Below, in pieces: positions 1-9,314 of a DNA stretch of 64,000 nucleotides; the first letter of the stretch is position 1, and each line of letters opens with the position of its first letter. Under the pieces are notes generated by a model, which worked only from the letters and a program-made list of their open reading frames with translations, did not search any database and was not told the DNA's origin. The position numbers and the translations under genes were made by a program. This stretch comes from Chthonomonadaceae bacterium (lineage in GTDB: Bacteria > Armatimonadota > Chthonomonadetes > Chthonomonadales > Chthonomonadaceae): positions 1-64,000 of the forward strand of contig JANXSG010000041.1 of the NCBI GenBank assembly GCA_025352825.1. Direction: 5' to 3'.

Positions 1-527
1 AAGTCCCACAATCCATGAAGTGAGAAACTCTACATTGTCAAAAGTTTCCCTGAATTTGTTTCCAACTAGTTTTACAGTATCAATATAATCTTGGGCTGTA
101 GCCCCATTAGCGGAATAATCCACTGTCCCACTGGGATCGGCATAGTTTATAGGGTTGTTACCGCAGAACGTGTATAGGTTAATGCCGCCTTCGTAACCAA
201 CTGGATCGCGTGTTAGGAAGCGGCCGGTGGCTGGATCATAGTATCTCAGGCCGTTAAGTGTCCAGGCGAGGCGTCCCTGTGGAACTACTCCCGTGACCTG
301 GTCAAGCTCATTATCGGTATAGTACCCCCATTGGCCGCCGAAACCCACGCTTTCTATGTTGACCTGGTTTGTCTGCTGCTGGCCGTTTACCTCTATCGCA
401 CCATGGGAAGCGCCGAACGCATCGTAGAGGGTCACCCAGTCGGACGGATTTATAAGCGACGAATACTGGTGGCGCTCGACCATGTTGCCGGCCGGGTCGA
501 AGGTGTAGGAGCCGTTTGAGCGACGTT
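1..527 (-). pseudogene. RHS-repeat protein, C-terminal core fragment (runs off the window start)
   Basis: Minus-strand translation reads SNGSYTFDPAGNMVERHQY...GLRYYDPATGRFLTRDPVGYEGGINLYTFCGNNPINYADPSG, the RHS-associated core signature. The N-terminal part is missing; it is replaced by transposase remnant sequence near 517-595. Confidence 0.85.
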
Positions 528-595
528 GCCTTATTCCTTTACAAGCCTGATAGCCTCTTGCTTAAACTCTTATGTACGATTTTCTGGTTGTCATT
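517..595 (-). mobile_element. Remnant of an IS3-type OrfA transposase N-terminus
   Basis: Minus strand reads MTTRKSY (frame 1) then T*EFKQEAIRLVKE*GNVAQT (shifted frame), resembling the N-terminus of IS3-type OrfA (EFKQEAVRLV..). Decayed by a frameshift and stops. Confidence 0.6.
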
Positions 596-606
596 GGGTT
601 CCTAGA

Positions 607-1383
607 TTATGGGATGAGATTGGGGGCGTTATCCCAGGTGATTCCGCCTTCTGTCCAGGTATTGGCTGCTGCAGGAAGCGAGTAAACGTTGACTGCAAAT
701 ACTCTGTCTGCCACCTGTGGAGCGCTCGCGAAGTAGAGTTTTAGCAGCGCTCTCGAAGGGGCTGCCGTCAGCCCGGTGAAATCGAATTTCATGTAGGTGA
801 CACGGGTATCTGCTGCGGGTGGAACGGAGCCGGTTTTTATGACGAGGTTCGTAATGGATCCGTAGTTGGAGGCGTGCGTCGATCCGCCCTGAACAAAGGA
901 GTCGGCTGTCGGGCTGAAGATCCGGGATGTGTAGTCGGGGAGCACCGTGAGGAGTGCAGAGTTCGTGAAGCCGCCATAGACTACGGAGATGTTGGCAGTC
1001 TGGCCAGTTCCCACAGTGAGAGGCGCGACATCTACGATAAAGGTCTCTTGTGTATCTCCCGCTGCACCCGCAAATGAAGCGGGCACCTTTGCAACAGCGT
1101 TATTCGATGACAGGTAGAACGCCCCGGAGCCGACGGGAAGTGCTCCGCTTAGTGTGATGGTTGCCGTGGTATAGGTTCCGCCATAGACTGTGCTGGGGTT
1201 CAGAGTGATGGAGGTAACCGTCACAGCCTGTGATGAACGACTTGCCATCCCCAATACGATCAATGCGAGTAGTAAGTATTTCTTGAGTGAGGCGGCTATT
1301 CCCAATTTGTAAAATTGGTGAAGAGCCAGTGAGGCATTGTCAGCGGTCTCGGCTGACTCGAAGTTTCGTCGATGGGAATTCAT
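607..1383 (-). pseudogene. Secreted protein with truncated DNRLRE-type domain
   Basis: 258 aa ORF; hydrophobic segment KKYLLLALIVLGMASRSSQA; C-terminal FSPTADSFVQGG..NYGS..LVIKTGS...TYMKFDFTGL...WTEGGITWDNAPN looks like a DNRLRE domain cut short by a stop next to the transposase remnant. Confidence 0.6.
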
Positions 1384-1871
1384 AAGAGATTGCCTTTCAA
1401 AAAGTGTTACAGCAGCACCAAAGATATGTGAAGATTATGTTCGATTATGCAGAATTATTGAATTTTTGAGTGAGGAGAAATATCCGTTTCTAAAAGCAGT
1501 GCAACCAGGCACAGTTTTGCTGTTTTTTGAAGTAATCAGCTTTAAATAGCTCTTGTAAACGTTAACTCGAATTTGATAGGGTATGTTCCAATTATTCTAT
1601 TATTCACACAAATTGGCGGTTGTCGAGCATGTTATAACGGTTGTAAGCGTTGACAGCAGTTATAGCTTTTCATGTTTGCACCTCAGTTGATGCTCTTTGC
1701 TGCTTTCGGCTCTAACTTTATCGGCTTGACAATTATGCGCAGGCAGATACAACCCATAAAGTAGGAAGGGATATATTGGGATGATCTCGAATAGCTTGAC
1801 GAAACATTTTCCTCGTCACATTGCGGATGAGGTTGAAAAGTCACAACGACGTAGTTATGAGGAGGATAGAT

Positions 1872-2789
1872 ATGGGGCAGTTTAAAAGTTGCTTGATTCG
1901 CATCTCTTTGTGTATTTTAACGATACACCTGGGCGCAGGCGCTACGCAAGCCGAGGAAAAGTCGATTCGCGCCGAGAATGCTGAACTTACAAAACTGTCG
2001 GATGGCTTTATATTTACTGAAGGCCCTGCGTCCGACGCGAAAGGAAATGTCTACTTCACCGACCAGCCCAACGACCGCATTATGAAGTGGAGCATTGATG
2101 GTAAGCTCTCCACTTTCATGAAACCATGTGGGCGTTCCAACGGACTTTGCTTCGATGCTAAGGGGAGGCTATGGGCGTGTGCCGATGAAAAAAACGAGCT
2201 CTGGCGCATCAGTCTGGCAGGCAAAGCCACCAAAGTGATAACAAAATATAAAGGCAAGCTGTTAAACGGACCTAATGACTTATGGATAAGACCAGACGGC
2301 GGCCTGTACTTCACTGATCCATTCTACACAAGGGACTATTGGAAACGCGGTCCAATCGAGCAGGATTGCCATGGAGTGTACTATCTTTTATCGGGCAGTA
2401 AAGTGTTGAAACGGGTCTCTTCCGACCTGAAAATGCCTAACGGCATAATCGGAACTCCAGACGGTAAGACACTCTATGTTTCCGATCTCGAAGGAAAGAA
2501 GACATACTCCTATCATATCAAACCGAACGGTTCGCTCACTGGTAAAAGGCTGTTCTGCGAACTTGGCTCTGATGGCATGACCATCGATAACGAGGGAAAT
2601 GTTTATCTTACTGGAAAGGGAGTCACTGTTTTCGATAAGACAGGTAAACAGATCGACCATATCGATGTAGATGAGGAGTGGACTGCAAATATCTGTTTTG
2701 GCGGTAAAGATCGCCATCTTCTTTTCATAACCGCCAGCAAAGGCATCTACGGACTGACTATGCGTGTCAAGGGAGTGGGAAGTCAATAA
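1872..2789 (+). CDS. SMP-30/gluconolactonase/LRE family protein, secreted
   Basis: ORF 1821-2789; ATG at 1872 preceded by GAGGAGGA; signal-like N-terminus; motifs FTEGPASDAKGNVYFTDQPNDRI, NGPNDLWIRPDGGLYFTDPFY, PNGI(I)GTPDGKTLYVSD. Confidence 0.88.
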   Translation: MGQFKSCLIRISLCILTIHLGAGATQAEEKSIRAENAELTKLSDGFIFTEGPASDAKGNVYFTDQPNDRIMKWSIDGKLSTFMKPCGRSNGLCFDAKGRLWACADEKNELWRISLAGKATKVITKYKGKLLNGPNDLWIRPDGGLYFTDPFYTRDYWKRGPIEQDCHGVYYLLSGSKVLKRVSSDLKMPNGIIGTPDGKTLYVSDLEGKKTYSYHIKPNGSLTGKRLFCELGSDGMTIDNEGNVYLTGKGVTVFDKTGKQIDHIDVDEEWTANICFGGKDRHLLFITASKGIYGLTMRVKGVGSQ

Positions 2790-2799
2790 GCAAATTTAT

Positions 2800-2848
2800 C
2801 TCGTAAAAACTCCCCTCTCCTGAAGCTTAGGAGTGGAGTTTTTGCGAG
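2800..2848. terminator. Hairpin terminator after the SMP-30 gene
   Basis: ctcgtaaaaactcccctctcct-gaagctt-aggagtggagtttttgcgag, long inverted repeat with A/T flanks. Confidence 0.7.
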
Positions 2849-2917
2849 ACGTCGATCGAAAAAAATGAATAGTTTTACATAACGCAACGTGAGACAAAAA
2901 CAAGCAGAGTTGTTTAA

Positions 2918-3469
2918 CTAAGGAAATTGGGGGTACTGCTTTTCAAAAAGAGTCCAGGTATCCCCATCTGTATCTATCCTATTCACACGCACAATATTAA
3001 ATGTAAGTTGAAGTTCAAGCAGCGCTTTATCGTAGATAGTTTTGTTGGTTTTACCTTTCAAACCACACATATCTTTCAGTTCTTTATTGTTAGCCAGGTT
3101 CTGTTTGATAGTAGAAAACAGCTTGCTTGCTATTTCACTGAGTTCAGAAATTGGTTTATGGTTCGCTATAAAGAGTTCGCGCAGTTTATTCATGGAGCAC
3201 AGAACAGCACCCGATTTAATTTTTCCATAGAATATTTCGTCCGGATATCTTGCTGGCAGCTCATTCTTCCAGCCCCACACATACCCCATCTTATCTCCCC
3301 ACCCTGTTGCGCCAGGTACTTTATCGGGAGCATCCACGGCTTCCCAGAGTGTAGGCATCGTTTTCGATCTGCCGAGAATCCCGCAAATCTCTACTTTCAA
3401 AATAAAGTCCCTTGCCTCTTCAATTGTCCGTACGGATGCAATCCATTCCTTATCCATCTTTATCTCCAA
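2918..3469 (-). CDS. AlkZ-related/winged-helix-like hypothetical protein
   Basis: 183 aa ORF; segment LWEAVDAPDKVPGATGWGDKMGYVWGWKNELPARYPDEIFYGKI resembles AlkZ-related proteins from memory; not verified by search. Confidence 0.55.
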   Translation of the reverse strand: MEIKMDKEWIASVRTIEEARDFILKVEICGILGRSKTMPTLWEAVDAPDKVPGATGWGDKMGYVWGWKNELPARYPDEIFYGKIKSGAVLCSMNKLRELFIANHKPISELSEIASKLFSTIKQNLANNKELKDMCGLKGKTNKTIYDKALLELQLTFNIVRVNRIDTDGDTWTLFEKQYPQFP

Positions 3470-3762
3470 TTCCTGATACGGTGCTTAGATTATACTGCGT
3501 GACTTTTGAAATAGCTCTTTTCGATGCCTGGCCAAGTATAACTCCTTCCAGCTTCCCCAAATATGTGGAACATTATTGTATTTCCCTACGTGAGAACATT
3601 AAGAGACTGCCCTACTGAGTAAATTGTGGAGTATTCCATAGATTCTGGCCACTCAGCGCTAAGCAATAGAAGCCTTCATTTATGTATTTCGAAAGCCTAC
3701 ACACAAGTCGATTCAGGAAAGTATCTTGATTTCAATATACTATTTAAGATAGGAGCAAGAAT

Positions 3763-4122
3763 ATGCAACGCACAATCGAACGAGCAAAATGGAGTGAATA
3801 CTTCCAAACATTCAGCGAGAAAAACAATCATCGCAGTACTCGTCTGGAAATATTTGATGAGAACGGAGTACAGGAAGCGGAACAGGGCATGCCCTTCGGA
3901 GGTATCGATTTAGACACAAAAGATGAATCTGCACCCTCCATAGAGATATGGCTGGAGGGAGAGGGTCTAGACAGCCGTCATATGGAACATAGAATTCCTC
4001 TCGTACGGCAGGTAATGGTTAAGTTTGGAGTGGACGGTATCGATGAAGTCCTTGATATAGAGAGTGACGAAACGACTCGCACCCTTCTTCATTTCGAGAA
4101 ACGTGAAAAAATAGGCGTATAG
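3763..4122 (+). CDS. DUF5335-like protein
   Basis: 119 aa ORF; RAKWSEYFQTFSEKNNHRSTRLEIF...PFGGIDLDTKDESAPSIEIWL matches the general DUF5335 pattern. Confidence 0.55.
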   Translation: MQRTIERAKWSEYFQTFSEKNNHRSTRLEIFDENGVQEAEQGMPFGGIDLDTKDESAPSIEIWLEGEGLDSRHMEHRIPLVRQVMVKFGVDGIDEVLDIESDETTRTLLHFEKREKIGV

Positions 4123-4375
4123 GTCGAATATAGTTAGAAGTAGTCAATATAATTGTCAGTAAATAATAAATGAGAACTGAATTTTATGAAACATCTCCTC
4201 AGCATTTAGTTCTGATACATTACACTGATATGAATTTAATATCGATAAACAGGTTAGCCAGTATAGCTGATTATATCCATACTATCCTGTTCATCGATGT
4301 TAATCTGCAAGAATTCAAAGTTCAGGTTCATCTTATTACATTCACTATACGCCTCAAATTTTTCGATCCAGACTG

Positions 4376-5549
4376 CGGTAATGAATTAGCCCGGTTTATT
4401 CATGAAGTTTACCTCAAGTTTATTTAAGTACCGGTTCGGGCTTATTCTGGCGATTTCGGCTCTAGATAATTGCTGCGTTGGCCTTTTTTATTAGCCAGAC
4501 TGAACTTCTAGGTAACGCTGCTTCCATGATCCCGCCTGGTGCATACATTCATCGTAGACGCAGTATCCATGCTTTTGGTACCGATGCCACACGGCAACTT
4601 CCATCTCAGCCCAGAGCGCTTTCGCGCGCATGGGCTTGGTCGACTGTACTGCCAGAAGGTAGTCTACCTTCTGGCACTGACACCAGTTTATCAGCTTGCC
4701 ATACCCGAAACCGCAGTCGCCCCGTACGGTTATCTGGATAGATGGGAAGCGTGGGCGCAGAATTCTAACGGCCTTACGAACCATCCGCATCACGCCCTTC
4801 ACACTGCGTCCGGCCGCAGAACATAGAAGAGCTCCCATCAGATGCTGGGCACCGTCGTCTTCGGTGATGAAAGCGAGCAGTGGTAAGTAGCACCTGGTGC
4901 CGCAATGTCCATCGAAAAGGGCAAGCTCTTGCTGCCCATGTGTGGGATCGTCGGTCGCATCAATATCGAGATAGACATGCTTAGTCGCGTTAGGAAGCGC
5001 GGCTGCCGTTGTTTCCGCCAGCCGAATTCCAAGGCGGATCAGGTCATTAGCTGTGACGGCATTCTCAAACCGAGAGTGTAGGCTGACTTGCCAGCATATT
5101 AGGTGATTTAAGATCTTTGCCACAGACGATATGCAAAGCAGGGTCTTCCTTCAAGTATCCAGATCATTACAATCTTCATATCCAAGCGCGATGGCGAAGA
5201 TGCGTTCTCTTAACATAGTTTTCACGTCGAAACGGATCTTATTGATTTGTCGGCGATCCTCAAGAGCATTTGCCATCGTATCGATCAGACCAATGCGCTT
5301 ATCGGCTTGAGAGAGAAAGAGTATACCTGCATCGTAGGTCAAGTCACCTCCATCAAATCGTGTGGAAACGGCACGGTTAGAAACGGCAGGAAATTCGAGA
5401 GTAGGCGTTGAAATAATGGGCAGGAGTTCCTTTTGGTTTGTGTAGGTATAGTCACCATATAATTAACCAACAGGTCTGCTTTTGGCTGCTCTTTTAGTAG
5501 CACACTGCAGTGATTTTGATCTTAACATGCATAATCTGGGTTCATTCCG
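4376..5549 (-). mobile_element. IS1380-family element, copy A, internally deleted (C-terminal half of transposase missing)
   Basis: ORF 4491-5123(-) YLDIDATDDPTHGQQELALFDG...ITVRGDCGFGYGKL; further N-terminal coding sequence at 5151-5342 (ILFLSQADKRIGLIDTMANALEDRR) separated by frameshifts. Imperfect terminal inverted repeats CGG(t)AATGAA(ttag)CCCGGTTTATTCATG / CGGAATGAACCCAGATTATGCATG. Confidence 0.82.
4491..5342 (-). pseudogene. IS1380-type DDE transposase, N-terminal and middle part, frameshifted
   Basis: Reading N to C: ..GYEDCNDLDT / YLKEDPALHIVCGKDLKSPNMLASQPTLS / RFENAVTANDLIRLG.. lie in changing frames. Confidence 0.8.
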
Positions 5550-5598
5550 TCGTCACAAATGGATTGGTAACCCTGAAAGTTTGAGAGGGAGTTTAGAT

Positions 5599-7014
5599 AT
5601 GAGTGAACACTTTATACAGCCTTCAACACGCCGTGAGATGCTGCTCCAATGCAGCGCGGGGTTCGGAATGTTGGCACTGACAGCGTTAACCGGAGAGAAT
5701 TCCGCGCAAGCCACAACATCTGCTATGAGTCCTCTGTCGCCGAAGGTTCCTATGTTCGCGCCGCGTGCCAAAAGGGTGATTTTTCTTTTTATGCACGGCG
5801 GGCCTTCTCAGGTAGATACTTTCGATCCGAAACCTCTGCTTACGCGTGATCATGGAAAACCGTATCCCTTTTCCAAGCCGCGAGTTGTTTTCGCTCAGAC
5901 CGGCAATCTATTGAAATCTCCCTGGGAGTTCAAAAAGTATGGTCAGAGCGGTATTGAAGTAAGCGATCTCTTTCCGAATGTAGGCAGCTGTGTAGATGAT
6001 ATTTGTATGATCCGCGGAATTTATGCCGATAACACGGCACATGGTGGTGCGCTGCTGCAGCTTCATACTGGGTCCGATTCGCAGATTCGACCTTCGATGG
6101 GTTCATGGATTACGTATGGACTTGGGACAGAAAATCAGAATCTTCCCGGATTTATTACCATCTGCCCTACGTTAGGCCATGGCGGTGTGCAGAACTGGTC
6201 GAGTGCATTTCTGCCAGCGCCGTTTCAAGGGACTCCTATAGGGAATGCAAGTATTCCTGCCTCGAAAGCGGCGATTGAATATATAATAAATCCGCAGATA
6301 CCGCAGAGTTTGCAGCGCATCCAGCTGGATATGGCGCAGCAGATGAACGCGGAGCAGCTGAAGCATTTTGGCCACGATCCGCAGCTTGAGGGAAGAATAC
6401 AGTCTTTTGAACTGGCATTCCGGATGCAGACAGAAGCGCCGGAGCTGATGGATATCTCGAAGGAGAGCAAGGCGACTCTTGATCTCTATGGGATCGACGA
6501 TAAACCCACCGATAATTTTGGCAGGCAGTGTCTGCTGGCGCGCAGATTTGCAGAGAAGGGTGTTCGATTTATACAGGCGACCCATAGTTACAAGTGGGAT
6601 CAGCACGGCGATCTACGCAATGGCCACAGAAATAACGCCAAAGAGGTGGATAAACCGATTGCCGGTCTGCTCAAAGATTTAAAAGCGCGCGGATTGCTGA
6701 AAGATACGCTCGTGATCTGGGGCGGTGAGTTCGGCAGGACGCCAACCGCGCAGGGTGACGATGGCCGCGACCACAATCCGCACGGCTTTACGATGTGGAT
6801 GGCTGGCGGAGGAGTGAAGCCCGGAACTGTTTACGGTGCCACCGATGACTACGGTTACTACGCCACCGAGAATAAGATGCATATCCACGATATGCATGCA
6901 ACCGTACTCGCATTACTGGGGATGGATCACAAAAAACTAACCTACCGATATGGCGGTAGAGATTTCCGCCTCACTGATGTCTTCGGAGATGTCGCGGATA
7001 AGATTATGGTCTAG
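5599..7014 (+). CDS. DUF1501 domain-containing protein
   Basis: ATG at 5599 (MSEHFIQPSTRREMLLQCSAGFG..); motifs AKRVIFLFMHGGPSQVDTFDPKP, VIWGGEFGRTPTAQGDDGRDHNPHGFTMWMAGGGVKPG. The computed ORF start at 5482 lies inside the IS1380 end and is probably not the real start. Confidence 0.93.
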   Translation: MSEHFIQPSTRREMLLQCSAGFGMLALTALTGENSAQATTSAMSPLSPKVPMFAPRAKRVIFLFMHGGPSQVDTFDPKPLLTRDHGKPYPFSKPRVVFAQTGNLLKSPWEFKKYGQSGIEVSDLFPNVGSCVDDICMIRGIYADNTAHGGALLQLHTGSDSQIRPSMGSWITYGLGTENQNLPGFITICPTLGHGGVQNWSSAFLPAPFQGTPIGNASIPASKAAIEYIINPQIPQSLQRIQLDMAQQMNAEQLKHFGHDPQLEGRIQSFELAFRMQTEAPELMDISKESKATLDLYGIDDKPTDNFGRQCLLARRFAEKGVRFIQATHSYKWDQHGDLRNGHRNNAKEVDKPIAGLLKDLKARGLLKDTLVIWGGEFGRTPTAQGDDGRDHNPHGFTMWMAGGGVKPGTVYGATDDYGYYATENKMHIHDMHATVLALLGMDHKKLTYRYGGRDFRLTDVFGDVADKIMV

Positions 7015-7026
7015 CTTTTATTCCCC

Positions 7027-7060
7027 CCTCATTATTTATCCCTCAAGATAAATAATGAGG
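7027..7060. terminator. Hairpin terminator after DUF1501
   Basis: cctcattatttat-ccctcaag-ataaataatgagg, 13 bp perfect stem 13 nt past the stop codon. Confidence 0.75.
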
Positions 7061-7275
7061 GAGGAATAATAGGTTGTATTGCTAGTTGAAAGAGTATAGC
7101 TGCATGCACCATCCCGATTTAATACGAATATAAAAATTGGTTGTCGGCCTCATCCGTCAGTTTCATTTACTGTTCAATTAGGGGTAAAAACCGAACAAAG
7201 TTGGGTATGGTATACTATTCTTAATGATTTTTTAGCCCTAGTCCGGGTAGGTGTGATTGAAATGGAGATTGTAGT

Positions 7276-7566
7276 ATGGGCCAGGCGATTCTTAAACGAG
7301 TGCTTGATGACATCAAAACCCTTGAATTGGAAGAACTGCAGACTGTTGAGGACGCGATCCGCGCCAGACTGCCTGAACAAATCAGTATGGTCAAATCCTC
7401 GAAGTTATCTCGGGCACATATCCAGGCAGCGAACTGCCAGTTGCGTGAGACTATCGTGAAGTTATCAGTTCCCATGGGTACTGATAACGACGGCATCGAC
7501 GCCGATCTCGCTTCAGAATATACTGATAATCATAGGTTGCTCGAACAATTCGATCGTGAGATGTAG
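7276..7566 (+). CDS. Putative antitoxin-like small protein (partner of the PIN gene)
   Basis: 96 aa ORF directly upstream of the PIN-domain ORF; stop and next start are adjacent (atgTAGATG). Confidence 0.5.
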   Translation: MGQAILKRVLDDIKTLELEELQTVEDAIRARLPEQISMVKSSKLSRAHIQAANCQLRETIVKLSVPMGTDNDGIDADLASEYTDNHRLLEQFDREM

Positions 7567-7981
7567 ATGTTGCTCGATACTTCCGGTCTCTTATGCTGTC
7601 AATATGCCAGCGAAAACCTGCATCTTACTGCACTCCAGCTTTTCGAATCCTCCAGCAGCAAACTTACTCATAGTTATATACTCGCGGAGTATCTTGCACT
7701 CGTTACCGCACGCCGGCTTCCCCGTCATCAGGCGATCTTATTCCTCCAGCGATTGCAACTACATCCTATGGTAAAGATTGTCTGGGTTGATCAGAGCCTG
7801 CACGAACGAGTTCTCACGCTGCCTGGAACTACGATTAGACAAGTCCTATTCTCTGTGTGATGCAGTTAGTTTCATCTTGATGAAGGAGAGGGGTATTCTA
7901 GAATCACTCACTACCGATCATCATTTTGAACAGGAAGGGTTTCATAAGTTCCTGGGAAACAAAAACAGTAATTCTGTCTGA
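7567..7981 (+). pseudogene. PIN-domain (VapC-like) toxin, frameshifted
   Basis: Frame 1 MLLDTSGLLCCQYASE...VDQSLHERVLTL continues in another frame as LELRLDKSYSLCDAVSFILMKERGILESLTTDHHFEQEGF. Removing one C near 7822 restores LTLLELRLDKSYSLCDA. Confidence 0.75.
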
Positions 7982-8004
7982 TAGCTCTCAAATAAGGATA
8001 GAGT

Positions 8005-9195
8005 TTACCGCTCATTCAGGAAAAGGTAGAGTCCACTCTTTCCTGGGGCGATGATATCCAGCCTGCCCGTGTGTCTCATATCGGCCACGGTCAATTGAAG
8101 TCCGGTACCTACTTTCGTTCCTTCATCGATGACGTACTTCTCCCACTCTTTTTCCTTGCGATTGTATTTGTAGTAGTAGAGTCCGAGAGGATCCTGCGCA
8201 CCAGGATCGTGATCGTGCGCCAGATAACGTTTACCTGTTAATATTACTGGGGTCCGCCCGCCTTCGAGTCTTGCAAGAATGATGGTGTGTGCCTGAGACC
8301 AGGTGTTATCTATGGGGCGCTGAACCCATTTTTGGGCTTTATTGGGCGGCATCTGCTGCAGCCAGTAGAGGCCGTAGTGGTGGCCGCTTCCGAAAATGAT
8401 ATCGTTTTTACCGTCTCCATCCACGTCCATAACGGGAGTTCCTATCCCTAGATCGCCAGGACTGCATTGAAAATCCCGATGCCATATCCATTTATCATGC
8501 AGAGCATCCACGTTTTCGTACCAGCCGTTTGGGGTGACGATATCCGATTTGCCATCCCCGTTGACGTCTCCAATACCAATCCCATGGCCGGCACCATCTT
8601 TTCCGACAATATGTTCCACCCATTGGGGAGTAGTGTCTGCCATGCGCAGTTCGTACCACACCACTTGCCCACCGCAGTTCGGAAGAACGCATATTCGCCC
8701 TTTCAAAATTGGAGCAATTACGCTTGTCTCAGCGCTGCCCGGTTTCGCAATCATGTGCTTCGTCCACATCTGCGATGAGTTTCCAGGATTTTCACTCCAG
8801 AAAATTTCACCTGTTGCGTAGTCTGAGGAGACGATATCGATCTTGCTGTCCAGGTTCACGTCCATCGCAAGATCAGCGAAATCGGATCGATATCCACTAG
8901 AGCCTGGCCCTCGACCCCACACACCAATCTCGCGAAATTTATGCGGAGTCCAGTTCGGCGCTTCATACCAGGTGTCGCCGCTCACGATATCGAGCAGACC
9001 GTCACCATTGATATCCGCGGCTGTTGCGGCTTCAAAGTCCGAGTTGGCATTGATAACAATCTTTTTAAAATGAATTTTTGATGGTTGAGATTTCGGCGCG
9101 ATATCACCCGGAGTATCCTGCGCGAATGAAGGAAGTGTGCCAAAGACCATAACTAATGACGTGATGAAAGCAATTTTGAGAGTTAGGGAATGCAA
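8005..9195 (-). CDS. FG-GAP/VCBS-repeat secreted protein
   Basis: Signal peptide LKIAFITSLVMVFGTLPSFAQ; repeats AADINGDGLLDIVSGDTWYEA, DVNLDSKIDIVSSDY, GDVNGDGKSDIVTPNGWYEN, DVDGDGKNDIIFGSGHH. Confidence 0.88.
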   Translation of the reverse strand: MHSLTLKIAFITSLVMVFGTLPSFAQDTPGDIAPKSQPSKIHFKKIVINANSDFEAATAADINGDGLLDIVSGDTWYEAPNWTPHKFREIGVWGRGPGSSGYRSDFADLAMDVNLDSKIDIVSSDYATGEIFWSENPGNSSQMWTKHMIAKPGSAETSVIAPILKGRICVLPNCGGQVVWYELRMADTTPQWVEHIVGKDGAGHGIGIGDVNGDGKSDIVTPNGWYENVDALHDKWIWHRDFQCSPGDLGIGTPVMDVDGDGKNDIIFGSGHHYGLYWLQQMPPNKAQKWVQRPIDNTWSQAHTIILARLEGGRTPVILTGKRYLAHDHDPGAQDPLGLYYYKYNRKEKEWEKYVIDEGTKVGTGLQLTVADMRHTGRLDIIAPGKSGLYLFLNER

Positions 9196-9314
9196 GAGGT
9201 AATCTCCTTAACTGAGGAAAGCTGAAGCTTAAATGCTGGAGTTATATTCAAATTCGACTCGCCAAACTCCTGCATCAGAAATTTGGGGAATGAAGTTCGT
9301 GTAAACCTTTACTG

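Noticed and set aside
3626-3913. 95 aa ORF overlapping the DUF5335-like gene
   Set aside because: Out-of-frame overlap with a better supported ORF; no recognisable motif.
4478-4890. Plus-strand ORFs of 64-95 aa opposite the IS1380 transposase
   Set aside because: Antisense shadow ORFs of a recognisable transposase; no independent coding signal.
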